Assembly (NCBI GenBank): GCA_903881085.1
Contig: CAIRSA010000109.1
Span: 58,534-122,533 of the forward strand
Reading direction: 5' to 3'
Source of the DNA: an uncultured Acidobacteriia bacterium
GTDB taxonomy: Bacteria; Acidobacteriota; Terriglobia; Bryobacterales; Bryobacteraceae
DNA length: 64,000 nucleotides
Below are positions 28,291 through 36,514 of the stretch, one piece after another. A model generated the notes under the pieces. It was given only the letters and a program-made list of their open reading frames with translations. It had not been told where the DNA came from and searched no databases. A program made the translations under genes and the position numbers. The stretch's first letter is position 1; every line of letters starts with the position of its first letter.

Positions 28291-29061
28291 TCATACTCGA
28301 AATGACCGCCATAGATGTTTTAGAAGCGGCAAAAGCCAATCCGGCAGGTACTTCTTGTTGAAAGCCTTCTTTTCATTGGGACGCCGAGTTTCAGGCTGAA
28401 GAATCAATGTTGAGACTAACTTGTAACACTTCTCATTGAACGGCCCGGTGAGACTGATCGTGAGGAGCTGCTGATGTATAGAGGAAATCCCAATCGCATC
28501 GAACGGATAACTTCCAACGCCTCGTCTCAGTAGTCGGCTACAAAATTCTGGGTCAGTAAATGGGAGGTTGTATTGCGTTGCGCCTACCCGGAATGACGTG
28601 CGCACCTTGCACTTTCCTTGGCTCTCCTCAACGATCCATCTCAAATCAATGGGCCTGACCAACTGTAGGGAGGATAAGATTGGCTTGTTTGTCAGTTCGG
28701 ACACATTGACAGCATCTCGATCATCGCCAAGCAGATCTGGTCCATTATGAACATATTGCTCAATAAACTCTCTTTGTTGAGCCCCCACACATTTCTTAAC
28801 AAGCTGCCAGCAGGTGGGCGCAATGAGCCAATTTTCGGGGTGATGTGGCAATGGCACATGTTTCTCAAGCTCCACGCTAATCACATTATAGATTTCTGGC
28901 ACGGAACCGTCTCCCAACTTGTAATGGCGGTGAAAAAGAGGCCCCCCGTCCAATGTTGAAACCAGTCTAACCCATCCTTTCCCGTCGGTGCGAAGACCGG
29001 CAATGCAACGCCCACCTTCCTTAGTGGAGTTTGCAAGACAGATAAAGTCTACTTTGTACAA
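28291..29061 (-). CDS. Putative dual-OB-fold protein, third gene of a DUF488 cassette
   Basis: A 256-residue soluble protein. The N-terminus 'DFICLANSTKEGGRCIAGLR' and 'GWVRLVSTLDGG', then 'ISVELEKHVPLPHHPENWL', and the second half with 'SLQLVRPIDLRWIVEESQGK' and 'KVRTSFRVGATQYNLPFTDP' resemble the dual OB-containing domain proteins that are encoded beside DUF488 genes; this is recalled similarity, not a search result. OB folds would suggest nucleic-acid binding. It starts 14 nt after the second DUF488 gene on the same strand and is last in the operon. Base composition is more AT-rich than its neighbours, which hints at lateral transfer. Confidence 0.65.
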   Translation of the reverse strand: MYKVDFICLANSTKEGGRCIAGLRTDGKGWVRLVSTLDGGPLFHRHYKLGDGSVPEIYNVISVELEKHVPLPHHPENWLIAPTCWQLVKKCVGAQQREFIEQYVHNGPDLLGDDRDAVNVSELTNKPILSSLQLVRPIDLRWIVEESQGKCKVRTSFRVGATQYNLPFTDPEFCSRLLRRGVGSYPFDAIGISSIHQQLLTISLTGPFNEKCYKLVSTLILQPETRRPNEKKAFNKKYLPDWLLPLLKHLWRSFRV

Positions 29062-29075
29062 TTTCGAACTACCTT

Positions 29076-29513
29076 CTAGAGGTGCTTAATCTCTATTGAT
29101 CCCCAATAGTCCCGCAAATACTCGAGGACGAGCCGGCGATGGCAACATTCAGCCGTCGCCTCGCTGCAGAGCAGCACAGTGGGGATCCGGAATGATTCTC
29201 GATCAAGGTGACGTTCGATTTGCCGCGCGCGAATCAAATCTGTAAACACGCGGGAGTAGTCGTCCCAGCTTCCTCTTTGTTTCTTGTAGCTGTCAAGCAT
29301 CTCCTGCGATGGCGCAAGCAAGGACTCGTGGACGTAGCTTGCGCCGACAATCTCCCGCAGGAAATAAGCGAGGTCATCGCGCTTTGAGAAGCCCGCTAGT
29401 TGAGAACTGTTGTTGAGCCGCACGTCCATCAGACGGCGAATCCCGGCTTCTTTCAGAATGCCGAAGAACTGCTCTGCCGTTTTTTGAGTGAAACCGATGG
29501 AATAGATTTCCAT
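29076..29513 (-). CDS. DUF488-family protein, second copy
   Basis: A 145-residue DUF488 protein: N-terminal 'EIYSIGFTQKTAEQFFGILK', 'RRLMDVRLNNSSQLAGFSKR', and the family's C-terminal signature 'LLCSEATAECCHRRLVLEYL' with conserved Cys-x-Glu...CHR. The biochemical role of DUF488 is not established. It begins inside the 3' end of the first DUF488 gene (61-nt overlap in another frame), which implies coupled translation and a cotransferred cassette. It is a distinct subgroup from the upstream copy, so the pair may form a heterodimer. Confidence 0.85.
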   Translation of the reverse strand: MEIYSIGFTQKTAEQFFGILKEAGIRRLMDVRLNNSSQLAGFSKRDDLAYFLREIVGASYVHESLLAPSQEMLDSYKKQRGSWDDYSRVFTDLIRARQIERHLDRESFRIPTVLLCSEATAECCHRRLVLEYLRDYWGSIEIKHL

Positions 29514-30061
29514 ACTGGAACCGCAGTTGCTTCAAAGAGCGAGAGCTGATCGGTTGGTGCTTCGTCCAATTCGTTATCTGACTGGACGCGACCGTCTCCG
29601 CGAATATGATCTACCTGAAAGCCCTCTTCCTGCAAGACTTTTCCAACCAACAGCCGGCGATGACAGCCGGCAGGATCTTCTTCGCCGCACATGAGCGCGA
29701 CGACGAACCCGTCCACGCCTTTCTTCAAACGCCTAAGGCCACGCTGGAAAGCTTCCGAGACGGCGACCCGGTCATACAAAACATGTTCTTCCGCATCGTA
29801 GAACTCATTTCCTCGAGGCCTGCCGCCAAGTTCGCCTCCCAGAGAAACATAGCGAATGCCTGCCTCCTGGAGCGATTTTTGAATCGTATCGAAATCAAAT
29901 TGGGGAAAATATTTTGAATAGGGATGAGAACGTGCGTCGGCTACGACCTCTACACCATTGGCTTGGAGTAGCTCCAGGAAGCGCACCCAACTGTGATTTG
30001 AGTGGCCAATCGTGAGGATACGATTGCGCTCACGTGCGAGTTGTACTGCCGCTGAGGACAT
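29453..30061 (-). CDS. DUF488-family protein, first copy
   Basis: A 202-residue DUF488 protein heading a three-gene leftward operon. Family motifs: 'ILTIGHSNHSWVRFLELLQA', 'VVADARSHPYSKYFPQFDF', 'YVSLGGELGGRP' and 'ALMCGEEDPAGCHRRLLVGK' (Cys-x-Glu...CHR). A polar C-terminal extension of about 45 residues has 'DQLSLFEA' and a serine-rich end. Two DUF488 paralogues with a putative OB-fold protein form a compact unit of the kind found in accessory islands. Confidence 0.87.
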   Translation of the reverse strand: MSSAAVQLARERNRILTIGHSNHSWVRFLELLQANGVEVVADARSHPYSKYFPQFDFDTIQKSLQEAGIRYVSLGGELGGRPRGNEFYDAEEHVLYDRVAVSEAFQRGLRRLKKGVDGFVVALMCGEEDPAGCHRRLLVGKVLQEEGFQVDHIRGDGRVQSDNELDEAPTDQLSLFEATAVPVWKSIPSVSLKKRQSSSSAF

Positions 30062-30089
30062 ACGTCTATACTGATAATTTTATCACGTG

Positions 30090-31169
30090 TTAGCGAGACA
30101 TGTTGTAGCTGAAGGTGAAGCGTAAACGGATCTCAGAACCCTTGAATTCACCCGGTAGCGACGGAAACGGATTGGAAGCGCTCACGCCGGCCACGGCGGC
30201 GCGGTCCAGGCTGTTGATGCCAGAAGGCACGTCGGTGACGATTTTGCGCACCGTGCCGTCTTTCATGATGGCGAATTGCAGAACCGTGCGGCCACGCAGG
30301 CCCATGCGCACGCTTTCAGAGTTCACGGCGAACCAGTTGCTACGCACGATAGCCAGCACGCGCACCAGGTAGGAGCGGAAGTCGACGCCCATCGGGTCGC
30401 TAAGAAGTTCCAGATTACTTCCCACTTTTCCTTGCGTGGCATTGCGTGTTCGCGATTCAGTAACGCCGCCAATTCCATCGCTCGCATCGCCCACAGTGAC
30501 GCCTGACGGGCCGGACGGCCGAGAACTCGCCCGCGCGATCGCTTCCACCGACGTAACCGGAGGGGCAAGCCGTGGTTGCGATCCACCGGGCTGCCGGGAA
30601 AACGTGGACGGCGATCCGGGATTCTCAAACGCCAGCTTGGGCTTTTCCTGTGCCTGAATCTGCGGCGGCGGTGGAGCATTCGGCACGCCGGCGGCAGGCG
30701 GAAGATTCTGCTGCGCCATCTGCTGGGCGACCTCAATTTTCGGCGGGTCAATCACCACGGGCTTGGGCGGAGGTGCGGGGGCTGGAGCAGGTGTTGGCGC
30801 AGGTGCTTCCACTGGGACCGGCGCGGCAGCGGCACGGCTGGGCGCGGGGGTGGCTTGCGAGGTCTGCGTTTCGGGATGAGGACGCAAGCTCTCCACATCG
30901 AATTCCTGCGACAGTTTGTGTTTATTCGGCGCCGTTTGCGTGGGCATGGTGGGCGCGATCAGCGGCATCACCTTGGCCAGCGCGGTCATGTCGCGCTGTT
31001 GCGGTGGATGCGTGCGTTCATACACAACGATGCCGCCAAAACCCATCAAAAGAATCAGGTGGGCGATGAGCGAACCGATACCTGCCCGGAAAATCCGGCC
31101 CTTGGTTTCGTCACCCTCCCACGCAAGCAGGAGGTGTATTTCATCCTGGTTCTGACTTTGATTGTTCAC
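30090..31169 (-). CDS. TonB-family energy transducer
   Basis: A 359-residue protein with a short cytoplasmic N-terminus, one membrane helix at about 30-50 (IGSLIAHLILLMGFGGIVVY), a proline/alanine-rich periplasmic linker at about 95-160 (PAPTPAPAPAPPPKP) and a C-terminal TonB domain at about 265-359 with 'GLRGRTVLQFAIMKDGTVRK' and 'LRFTFSYN'. It would pass proton-motive force to TonB-dependent receptors such as that at 5011-8436; ExbBD are not in the window. Its start overlaps the stop of the Gfo/Idh gene by 4 nt, placing it last in the fabZ-lpxA-lpxI envelope operon. Confidence 0.9.
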   Translation of the reverse strand: MNNQSQNQDEIHLLLAWEGDETKGRIFRAGIGSLIAHLILLMGFGGIVVYERTHPPQQRDMTALAKVMPLIAPTMPTQTAPNKHKLSQEFDVESLRPHPETQTSQATPAPSRAAAAPVPVEAPAPTPAPAPAPPPKPVVIDPPKIEVAQQMAQQNLPPAAGVPNAPPPPQIQAQEKPKLAFENPGSPSTFSRQPGGSQPRLAPPVTSVEAIARASSRPSGPSGVTVGDASDGIGGVTESRTRNATQGKVGSNLELLSDPMGVDFRSYLVRVLAIVRSNWFAVNSESVRMGLRGRTVLQFAIMKDGTVRKIVTDVPSGINSLDRAAVAGVSASNPFPSLPGEFKGSEIRLRFTFSYNMSR

Positions 31170-32107
31170 TGCAGCGACTGTGCGACAATGCGCGAATGCT
31201 CTTCGATTTTAGCAAGGATTTCAAGTGATACCTGTAAAGCCAGAGTGGCCTGTGCGGCTGTTACCAAGGGCTGCGAACGGTTGATCACGCAATCCAGAAA
31301 CGCTTCCAATTCGAGCCGCAGCGGTTCCTGCTTTTCAACCACGGTGGGGATGAAGCCAATCTGCTTTGCGGGCGAAACACCGAACACGGCGATCTCCTGC
31401 TTGCTGTAGTCGAGCGACACGTATTGGTGTGGTTGGAAGAGGCGCAGCTTGCGCACCTGTTCAGTGGAGACGCGGCTGGCGGTGAGGTTCGCCACGCAGC
31501 CTCCTGGGAAGGCCAGGCGGACGTTCGCGATATCGACTTTGCGCGACAGAATCGAAATGCCGGCGGCGCGGATCTCTTCGGGCAGCTTGCCGGTAAGCGC
31601 CAGCAGAATATCGATGTCGTGGATCATCAGGTCAAGCACTACGTCGACATCCAAACTGCGCGGCGTGAAAAGACTGAGGCGATGCACTTCGAAAAATAGA
31701 GGGATGGTCACCATCTTGCGCAGCGCCAGCACGGCGGGGTTGAACTGCTCCAGATGGCCCACCTGCACAATACGGCTGGTGGCGGCGCCTGTGATGCGCC
31801 GCGCATCTTCCAGAGTCGGGGCAATCGGCTTTTCGATCAGCACATCGATTCCCATGGCGAGCAACCGGCAGGCCAGATCGGCATGGGCAATGGTCGGTGC
31901 GGCGATTACTGCGGCATCGATGCGGCCTTCGAGCGCGGCGACATCGGTGAGCGCTTCGCATTCAAACTGCTGCGCGGCAGCGGCGGCGCGATCCGCGTCC
32001 GCATCGACGGCGGCGACCAACTGCGCACGGTCAAGCGAGCGGATCACTCGCAGATGATTCTTGCCGAACTGCCCGGCGCCGATTACGGCCATGCGGACTG
32101 GTGTCAT
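31166..32107 (-). CDS. Gfo/Idh/MocA-family oxidoreductase, possible UDP-GlcNAc 3-dehydrogenase (GnnA-like)
   Basis: A 313-residue NAD(P)-dependent dehydrogenase: Rossmann motif 'AVIGAGQFGKNHLRV' at 7-21, the family EKP at 92-94 (VLIEKPIAPTLEDA) and the 'DIDILLALTG' segment. It directly abuts lpxI (no spacer) in a lipid A operon. In Acidithiobacillus and Leptospira the related GnnA oxidises the 3-OH of UDP-GlcNAc so that GnnB can aminate it, giving diamino-sugar lipid A. That role here is inferred from context; no GnnB-type aminotransferase is in the window. Confidence 0.8.
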   Translation of the reverse strand: MTPVRMAVIGAGQFGKNHLRVIRSLDRAQLVAAVDADADRAAAAAQQFECEALTDVAALEGRIDAAVIAAPTIAHADLACRLLAMGIDVLIEKPIAPTLEDARRITGAATSRIVQVGHLEQFNPAVLALRKMVTIPLFFEVHRLSLFTPRSLDVDVVLDLMIHDIDILLALTGKLPEEIRAAGISILSRKVDIANVRLAFPGGCVANLTASRVSTEQVRKLRLFQPHQYVSLDYSKQEIAVFGVSPAKQIGFIPTVVEKQEPLRLELEAFLDCVINRSQPLVTAAQATLALQVSLEILAKIEEHSRIVAQSLQ

Positions 32108-32920
32108 TTATTCCTCCGGCGGGTAGCCCGCAATTGCGATGCCGGCTGCGTCGGCGCGGGCGAGCATCTCTTCGCGATCGAGCAGCAGGGTGCGGCCGGC
32201 ATCAATCGCAAGCACGGTGGCGCCTGTTTCAATCATCACGGGAATCGTATCAAGTCCGGCCACCGGAACGTCGAACTGCAGATGCTTGCGGCGGCGACTG
32301 GCCTTTACTAATGAGAGGCGGCGGCCGTTTACCAGCGAGGCCGCGCGGCGCAACATCGCATCGGTGCCTTCCATCGCTTCCACCGCCACGCAGGCGCGCT
32401 CACACATGGCAACGCTCTGGCCGACGTCGAAACCGGAAAGCGCGTTAGCGACGCGGCGGCCGTAGTGAATGTCGCGCTCTTCGTCATCGGTCGGTTTGCG
32501 TTTTGTCAAAGGCCCCAGGCCTGCAACCAGCGGCTTCAACAGCATGGTGGAATCGCCCAGGTGGATGCCTTCGTCTTCCAGAATCTTCGCCACGCCGCCG
32601 ATGAGCGCATCGGTATTTTTTTCGCGCAGCGTGGTTAGCAGTTTGAACAGGCGCCAGTCCGGACGGATCGCCGAAAAGATTTTCGTGTGCTTCACCTGGC
32701 CGGCCATGATGACCTCAGTGATGCCTTCGTCCTTCAGAATGCTGATCAGCTTGCTGAGCGCGCCGAGCGACACCCAGTAAGTTTTCGACGCCAGTGCCTC
32801 AATCTCTTTTGACGCTTCCTCTTCGATTCCAATGGCCACCACTTCGTGGCCCATTTTGCGTGCCGTCTCTAGCGCAAGCAGCGGAAACCGGCCGTTGCCG
32901 GCGATCAGGCCATACTTCAC
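32108..32920 (-). CDS. lpxI: UDP-2,3-diacylglucosamine pyrophosphatase LpxI
   Basis: A 270-residue enzyme that cleaves UDP-2,3-diacylglucosamine to lipid X, the LpxI variant used where LpxH is absent. The N-terminus 'KYGLIAGNGRFPLLALETAR', 'VIMAGQVKHTKIFSA', 'LLKPLVAGLGPLTKRKP' and 'GLDTIPVMIETGATVLAIDA' are characteristic. The start is a GTG at 32918-32920 overlapping the lpxA stop (GTGA); the frame continues open upstream, but within lpxA, and the GTG gives the family start. It is followed immediately by the Gfo/Idh gene. Confidence 0.92.
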   Translation of the reverse strand: MKYGLIAGNGRFPLLALETARKMGHEVVAIGIEEEASKEIEALASKTYWVSLGALSKLISILKDEGITEVIMAGQVKHTKIFSAIRPDWRLFKLLTTLREKNTDALIGGVAKILEDEGIHLGDSTMLLKPLVAGLGPLTKRKPTDDEERDIHYGRRVANALSGFDVGQSVAMCERACVAVEAMEGTDAMLRRAASLVNGRRLSLVKASRRRKHLQFDVPVAGLDTIPVMIETGATVLAIDAGRTLLLDREEMLARADAAGIAIAGYPPEE

Positions 32921-33693
32921 TTGACGATCCCACGCTCCGAAGCGCGAATAAAGGCGATCAGTTCGTCGATCTCTTCGCACTGCGGAATCTCTTCTAAAAT
33001 CTTTTCGATGGCCTGCGTGGTGTTTAGCTTGGAGTGCGTAAGCAGCCGCATGGCGGTCTGCAGGTGCTCCACGGTCTCTTTCGAAAACCCGCGCCGCTCC
33101 AGGCCCACCTTGTTCGCGCCAAATGTTTTGATGACGCGCTCGCTGACGGTGGTGCTGAACGGCATCACATCCTGCGTCACCACGCTGTAACCGCCGACAA
33201 ACGAATGCCGCCCGATGGTGCAGAACTGGTGAACGCCGGTGTAGGCGCCGATCCACGCCCAGTCGCATACTTTCACGTGCCCTGCAAAGGTAACAGCGTG
33301 CCCGAGCATCGCGTTGTTGCCGACTTGAACATCATGCGCGACGTGCACGTACGCCTGCAGCAGATTGTCGTTGCCGATGCGAGTGATGCCGCCTCCGCCC
33401 GTAGTGCCGCGATGGATGGTGACAAACTCGTAAACCTTGTTGCGGTCGCCGATAACAGTTTCCGTGCGCTCGCCGTGATACTTCAAATCCTGCGGTTGGC
33501 CGCCGATGCTCGAATATGGCAGGAAGTGGTTATCTTCGCCGATGCGAATGGGGCCTTCCACGCAGATATGCGATTTCAGTTCGGTGCGCGCACCGACTTC
33601 AACGTCCGCGCCGATGACGCAGTACGGGCCAATGATCGCCGAATCGGCGACCTTCGCCGACGCGTCGACGATCGCGGTAGGGTGAACAGGCAT
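32917..33693 (-). CDS. lpxA: UDP-N-acetylglucosamine acyltransferase LpxA
   Basis: A 258-residue left-handed parallel beta-helix enzyme that 3-O- (or 3-N-) acylates UDP-GlcNAc, the first step of lipid A synthesis. Hexapeptide repeats run from residue 3 to about 185. The catalytic His120 lies in 'YVHVAHDVQVGNNAMLGHAV', corresponding to E. coli His125, and the C-terminal helical domain is present. Order fabZ-lpxA-lpxI is common. Acyl-chain length and sugar preference cannot be settled by eye, which matters given the GnnA-like neighbour. Confidence 0.96.
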   Translation of the reverse strand: MPVHPTAIVDASAKVADSAIIGPYCVIGADVEVGARTELKSHICVEGPIRIGEDNHFLPYSSIGGQPQDLKYHGERTETVIGDRNKVYEFVTIHRGTTGGGGITRIGNDNLLQAYVHVAHDVQVGNNAMLGHAVTFAGHVKVCDWAWIGAYTGVHQFCTIGRHSFVGGYSVVTQDVMPFSTTVSERVIKTFGANKVGLERRGFSKETVEHLQTAMRLLTHSKLNTTQAIEKILEEIPQCEEIDELIAFIRASERGIVK

Positions 33694-33702
33694 GCGCTCT
33701 CG

Positions 33703-34149
33703 TCAGACCTTTTGTTCGCGGTCAGCCAGCACGCACATCATGATGGCCTCGGCCACAATCTGGCCGTCGACCGTGACGGTGCCAGACATCTTGGCAATCG
33801 ATGCCTTGCGCCGGACCATCTTCATCTCAATGCGTAGCTGATCGCCGGGGCGCACCTGGCGGCGGAACTTCGCCTCTTCCACGCTGGCCAGCAGCACCAG
33901 CTTCGACTTGCGGTCGGGGATGGTGCTGAGCACCAGCACTCCGGCCACCTGCGCCATCGCTTCCGTGATGATCACGCCGGGCATAACCGGGAAGTCAGGA
34001 AAGTGTCCAACAAAGTACGGCTCGTTGACCGTCACATTCTTGATGCCGACAATCCGTTCCGCTTCCATCTCGATGATTCTGTCGACGAAAAGAAAGGGGT
34101 AGCGGTGCGGCAATATATCGCGTATCGCCTCAATATCCAATACAGGCAT
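33703..34149 (-). CDS. fabZ: 3-hydroxyacyl-ACP dehydratase FabZ
   Basis: A 148-residue hotdog-fold dehydratase of fatty-acid elongation. The catalytic pair His49 and Glu63 lie in 'FVGHFPDFPVMPGVIITEAM'; 'LPHRYPFLFVDRI' is the N-terminal signature. It heads the leftward fabZ-lpxA-lpxI-Gfo/Idh-tonB operon, tying hydroxyacyl-ACP supply to lipid A assembly. It is divergent from the M20 peptidase gene, with 24 nt between. Confidence 0.97.
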   Translation of the reverse strand: MPVLDIEAIRDILPHRYPFLFVDRIIEMEAERIVGIKNVTVNEPYFVGHFPDFPVMPGVIITEAMAQVAGVLVLSTIPDRKSKLVLLASVEEAKFRRQVRPGDQLRIEMKMVRRKASIAKMSGTVTVDGQIVAEAIMMCVLADREQKV

Positions 34150-34173
34150 GTAATCCAGTTATTATAGCAATCA

Positions 34174-35316
34174 ATGGCACATTACCTCTCCTACGCCGCC
34201 GGCAAGCTGGACGCGATCACGGCGCTGATCAAAGAAATGGTGGAATGCGAATCGCCGAGCGACTCGCCCGAGGCCGTCAACCGCTTTGTTGAACTGATGG
34301 CCGATAAGCTGCAAGGCGAGGCCAAGGTGAAGACCTTCAGCGGCGGCAAGCACTACGGAAAGCACCTGCGGGCGGAGTTTACGCTGCCTGGCAAGAAGAA
34401 GTCCGGCCAGATCCTGGCGCTTGGGCATTCCGATACCGTGTGGCCGATGGGCACTTTGAAAACGATGCCGTTTCGTAATGCCGATAGCCGCTTGTGGGGG
34501 CCAGGCGTGCTGGATATGAAGGCGGGCGTGGCGTTCTTTATATTCGCAATGCGCGGGTTGCGCGAAATGGATGTGCAGGTGGCGCGCAAAGTGGTTTTGC
34601 AGTTGAACTCCGATGAGGAGGTGGGCAGCCATTCGTCGCGGCCGTTGACTGAGGCGGCAGCGAAGCAGAGCGTAGCGGTGCTGGTGCTGGAACCGGGCAC
34701 GGGGTTGACCGGCAAGCTGAAGACCGCACGCAAGGGCGTTGGCGATTATTCCGTGAAGGTGCACGGAGTGTCGTCGCACGCAGGCGTGGATTTCAGCGCC
34801 GGGGCGAATGCCATTCTCGAACTGGCACGTCAGATCGACCGCATCGCTGCTTTTACGGATTTGGATAAGGGCCTCACCGTGAGCCCCGGAGTGATCAGCG
34901 GTGGAACGCGCAGCAACGTGGTCCCGGCCGAAGCGGAAGTGAAGGTGGACGTGCGCATCGCCCGCCTGCGCGACGAAGCTCCGCTACAGAAGAAGTTTAC
35001 TTCGCTCAAACCGTTCGACAAGCGCTGCAAGATCGAAGTGACCGGCGGCTTGAATCGTCCGCCGATGGAACGCAGCGCCGGGGTGGTGAAGCTGTATAAA
35101 CTGGCCGAAAAGCTGGCCGCGGAGTTCGGCCTGAAGCTCGAAGAGTCCGCCACCGGCGGTGGGTCGGACGGGAACTTCACGGCGGCGCTAGGCATTCCCA
35201 CGTTAGATGGCCTCGGCGCGGTTGGCGAAGGGGCGCATGCGGTGAATGAGAGTTTGCTGATTGACCGCATTGCGGACCGCACGGCGCTATTGGCGAAGTT
35301 GGTGGCGGCGTTGTAA
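34174..35316 (+). CDS. M20-family metallopeptidase (carboxypeptidase G2-like)
   Basis: A 380-residue cytoplasmic zinc peptidase. Metal and catalytic motifs: 'LALGHSDTVWPMGTLK' (His, Asp), 'WGPGVLDMKAGV' (bridging Asp), 'NSDEEVGSHSSRPL' (catalytic Glu pair) and a distal 'VGEGAHAVNESLLIDRI' (His). The dimerisation domain (about 180-285) is of CPG2 type. Substrates are probably C-terminal glutamate or acyl-amino acids. No signal peptide. The stop overlaps the next start (TAATG). Confidence 0.9.
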   Translation: MAHYLSYAAGKLDAITALIKEMVECESPSDSPEAVNRFVELMADKLQGEAKVKTFSGGKHYGKHLRAEFTLPGKKKSGQILALGHSDTVWPMGTLKTMPFRNADSRLWGPGVLDMKAGVAFFIFAMRGLREMDVQVARKVVLQLNSDEEVGSHSSRPLTEAAAKQSVAVLVLEPGTGLTGKLKTARKGVGDYSVKVHGVSSHAGVDFSAGANAILELARQIDRIAAFTDLDKGLTVSPGVISGGTRSNVVPAEAEVKVDVRIARLRDEAPLQKKFTSLKPFDKRCKIEVTGGLNRPPMERSAGVVKLYKLAEKLAAEFGLKLEESATGGGSDGNFTAALGIPTLDGLGAVGEGAHAVNESLLIDRIADRTALLAKLVAAL

Positions 35317-35684
35317 TGAGTTCCCTGCCTTACTGGTACGCGGCCGTCGGGGCAGTGCTTCTGATCGCGGAAATGGTTCTGGTGTGCCGCGAGCAGGACC
35401 CATACCGGCCTGCCGTGGTGCTTGAACATCCGCGATTGTGGGTGCTTTTTCGTTGGATTTTAGGGATAGCCACTTTGAATATCATTTACCCGTTAGGTGG
35501 AGATTATCTTGCCATTGGGTTCCCATTCATGGCCGGTGTGCCGAAAAAACAGGTGCACGGTTATACCGACTATGTTTCCCCACTCACTTTCTTCATCTTC
35601 GCCGCCAACGTTGTGTTCTTTCAATTACTCCCGCAATTGAGCTTTGCGGCATATCGACATTGGCTAAGAAGGAATAAGGACTGA
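35316..35684 (+). CDS. Hypothetical integral membrane protein
   Basis: A 122-residue protein with about three hydrophobic helices (near 8-24, 43-60 and 88-110). The start is the ATG overlapping the stop of the peptidase gene, so translation is coupled. A polar loop 'GVPKKQVHGYTDYVSP' lies between the second and third helices. No family was recognised; co-transcription with the peptidase is the only functional hint. Confidence 0.7.
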   Translation: MSSLPYWYAAVGAVLLIAEMVLVCREQDPYRPAVVLEHPRLWVLFRWILGIATLNIIYPLGGDYLAIGFPFMAGVPKKQVHGYTDYVSPLTFFIFAANVVFFQLLPQLSFAAYRHWLRRNKD

Positions 35685-35745
35685 GCGGCGAGGATCTTTT
35701 CGCCATGCTATCTTCGGGGCTGAAGATTGCATTCATTCTCGACCT

Positions 35746-36102
35746 ATGGAAAATACGGACAGCACCAAATTGAGGGGCTTTCTTGCAATGGATTCGCTCC
35801 ATCTTGGCCTGATAGTACGAATTGTGTTGGCTTTGGTTTTTGTGACCACCTTGCTCAAAGGTGCCACTGTGGCCCATTTCTTCTGGACACATGCTGATTG
35901 GTATCGCTTCTTCCGGATTTTTTGTGCCTTGCTTTTTGGGTGCTTCCAATGGCTCTTGCTCATTTTGACAGAGCGAAGAAAGCCGCTCTTGGATGCGGAG
36001 GAAGATTCTAAGAGAAAGTGGTTGCACACGCTCCTGCTAATGCTACAAGGCTCAATCTTGGAGCAACTGGTCGAAGCACTCAGTGAGTTGGTCCGCAGAT
36101 GA
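35746..36102 (+). CDS. Hypothetical membrane protein
   Basis: A 118-residue frame with two likely membrane helices (about 19-40 and 56-75; 'LIVRIVLALVFVTTLLKGAT' and 'FCALLFGCFQWLLLILTE') followed by a charged C-terminal helix. It starts at an ATG 61 nt after the previous gene. Not recognised; codon use is more AT-rich than neighbours and it sits beside a toxin-antitoxin pair, so it may belong to an acquired segment. Confidence 0.5.
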   Translation: MENTDSTKLRGFLAMDSLHLGLIVRIVLALVFVTTLLKGATVAHFFWTHADWYRFFRIFCALLFGCFQWLLLILTERRKPLLDAEEDSKRKWLHTLLLMLQGSILEQLVEALSELVRR

Positions 36103-36202
36103 GGCCTGGCCGCCATTTTGCTGTTTCACCAAAGCCAAAGCCCGCTGCTGATTTTGAACCTGCTGGCCAATGCTAAAATAAAGGAAAACGAGGCTCAGCA
36201 TT

Positions 36203-36514
36203 TTGAAGAAAGCGTCAACTACCACAAATCTCGTATCCGCACTGACGGCCCGTACGCAGTTCGGCCAGATCATGCGTCGCGCCTCAGCGACGAACGAACG
36301 TTTCCTCGTTGACCGAAACGGCGAACCCACTGTCATGATTTTGAGCGTAAAGGATTACATGGATACTTTTGCTCCCGAACCCAATTGGTTGGCCCGGATT
36401 CGAGCAAAGTCCAAGCAGAACGGCACGGATAAACTGACCATGCCCGAAATTGATCGCATCATTTCCGAAGTCCGCCGAAAGGCGAAGAAAACTGATAACA
36501 CCACCGTAAAATGA
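36203..36514 (+). CDS. Phd/YefM-family antitoxin of a PIN toxin pair
   Basis: A 103-residue antitoxin starting at a TTG. The N-terminal half matches Phd/YefM ('VSALTARTQFGQIMRRASAT', 'RFLVDRNGEPTVMILSVKDY'), the C-terminal half is a charged helix ('RIRAKSKQNGTDKLTMPEID'). A TAAAAT -10-like box at 36174-36179 would place the transcript start about 17 nt before the TTG. The stop overlaps the toxin ATG (ATGA). Pairing of Phd-type antitoxins with PIN nucleases is well known. Confidence 0.82.
   Translation: MKKASTTTNLVSALTARTQFGQIMRRASATNERFLVDRNGEPTVMILSVKDYMDTFAPEPNWLARIRAKSKQNGTDKLTMPEIDRIISEVRRKAKKTDNTTVK

Noticed and set aside
29606..29917. 103-codon plus-strand frame
   Set aside because: It is antisense to the first DUF488 gene, which has clear family motifs.
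32921..33268. Longer N-terminus for lpxI
   Set aside because: The extra residues lie inside lpxA in another frame and are Arg/His-rich; the GTG at 32920 overlaps the lpxA stop and gives the LpxI N-terminus.
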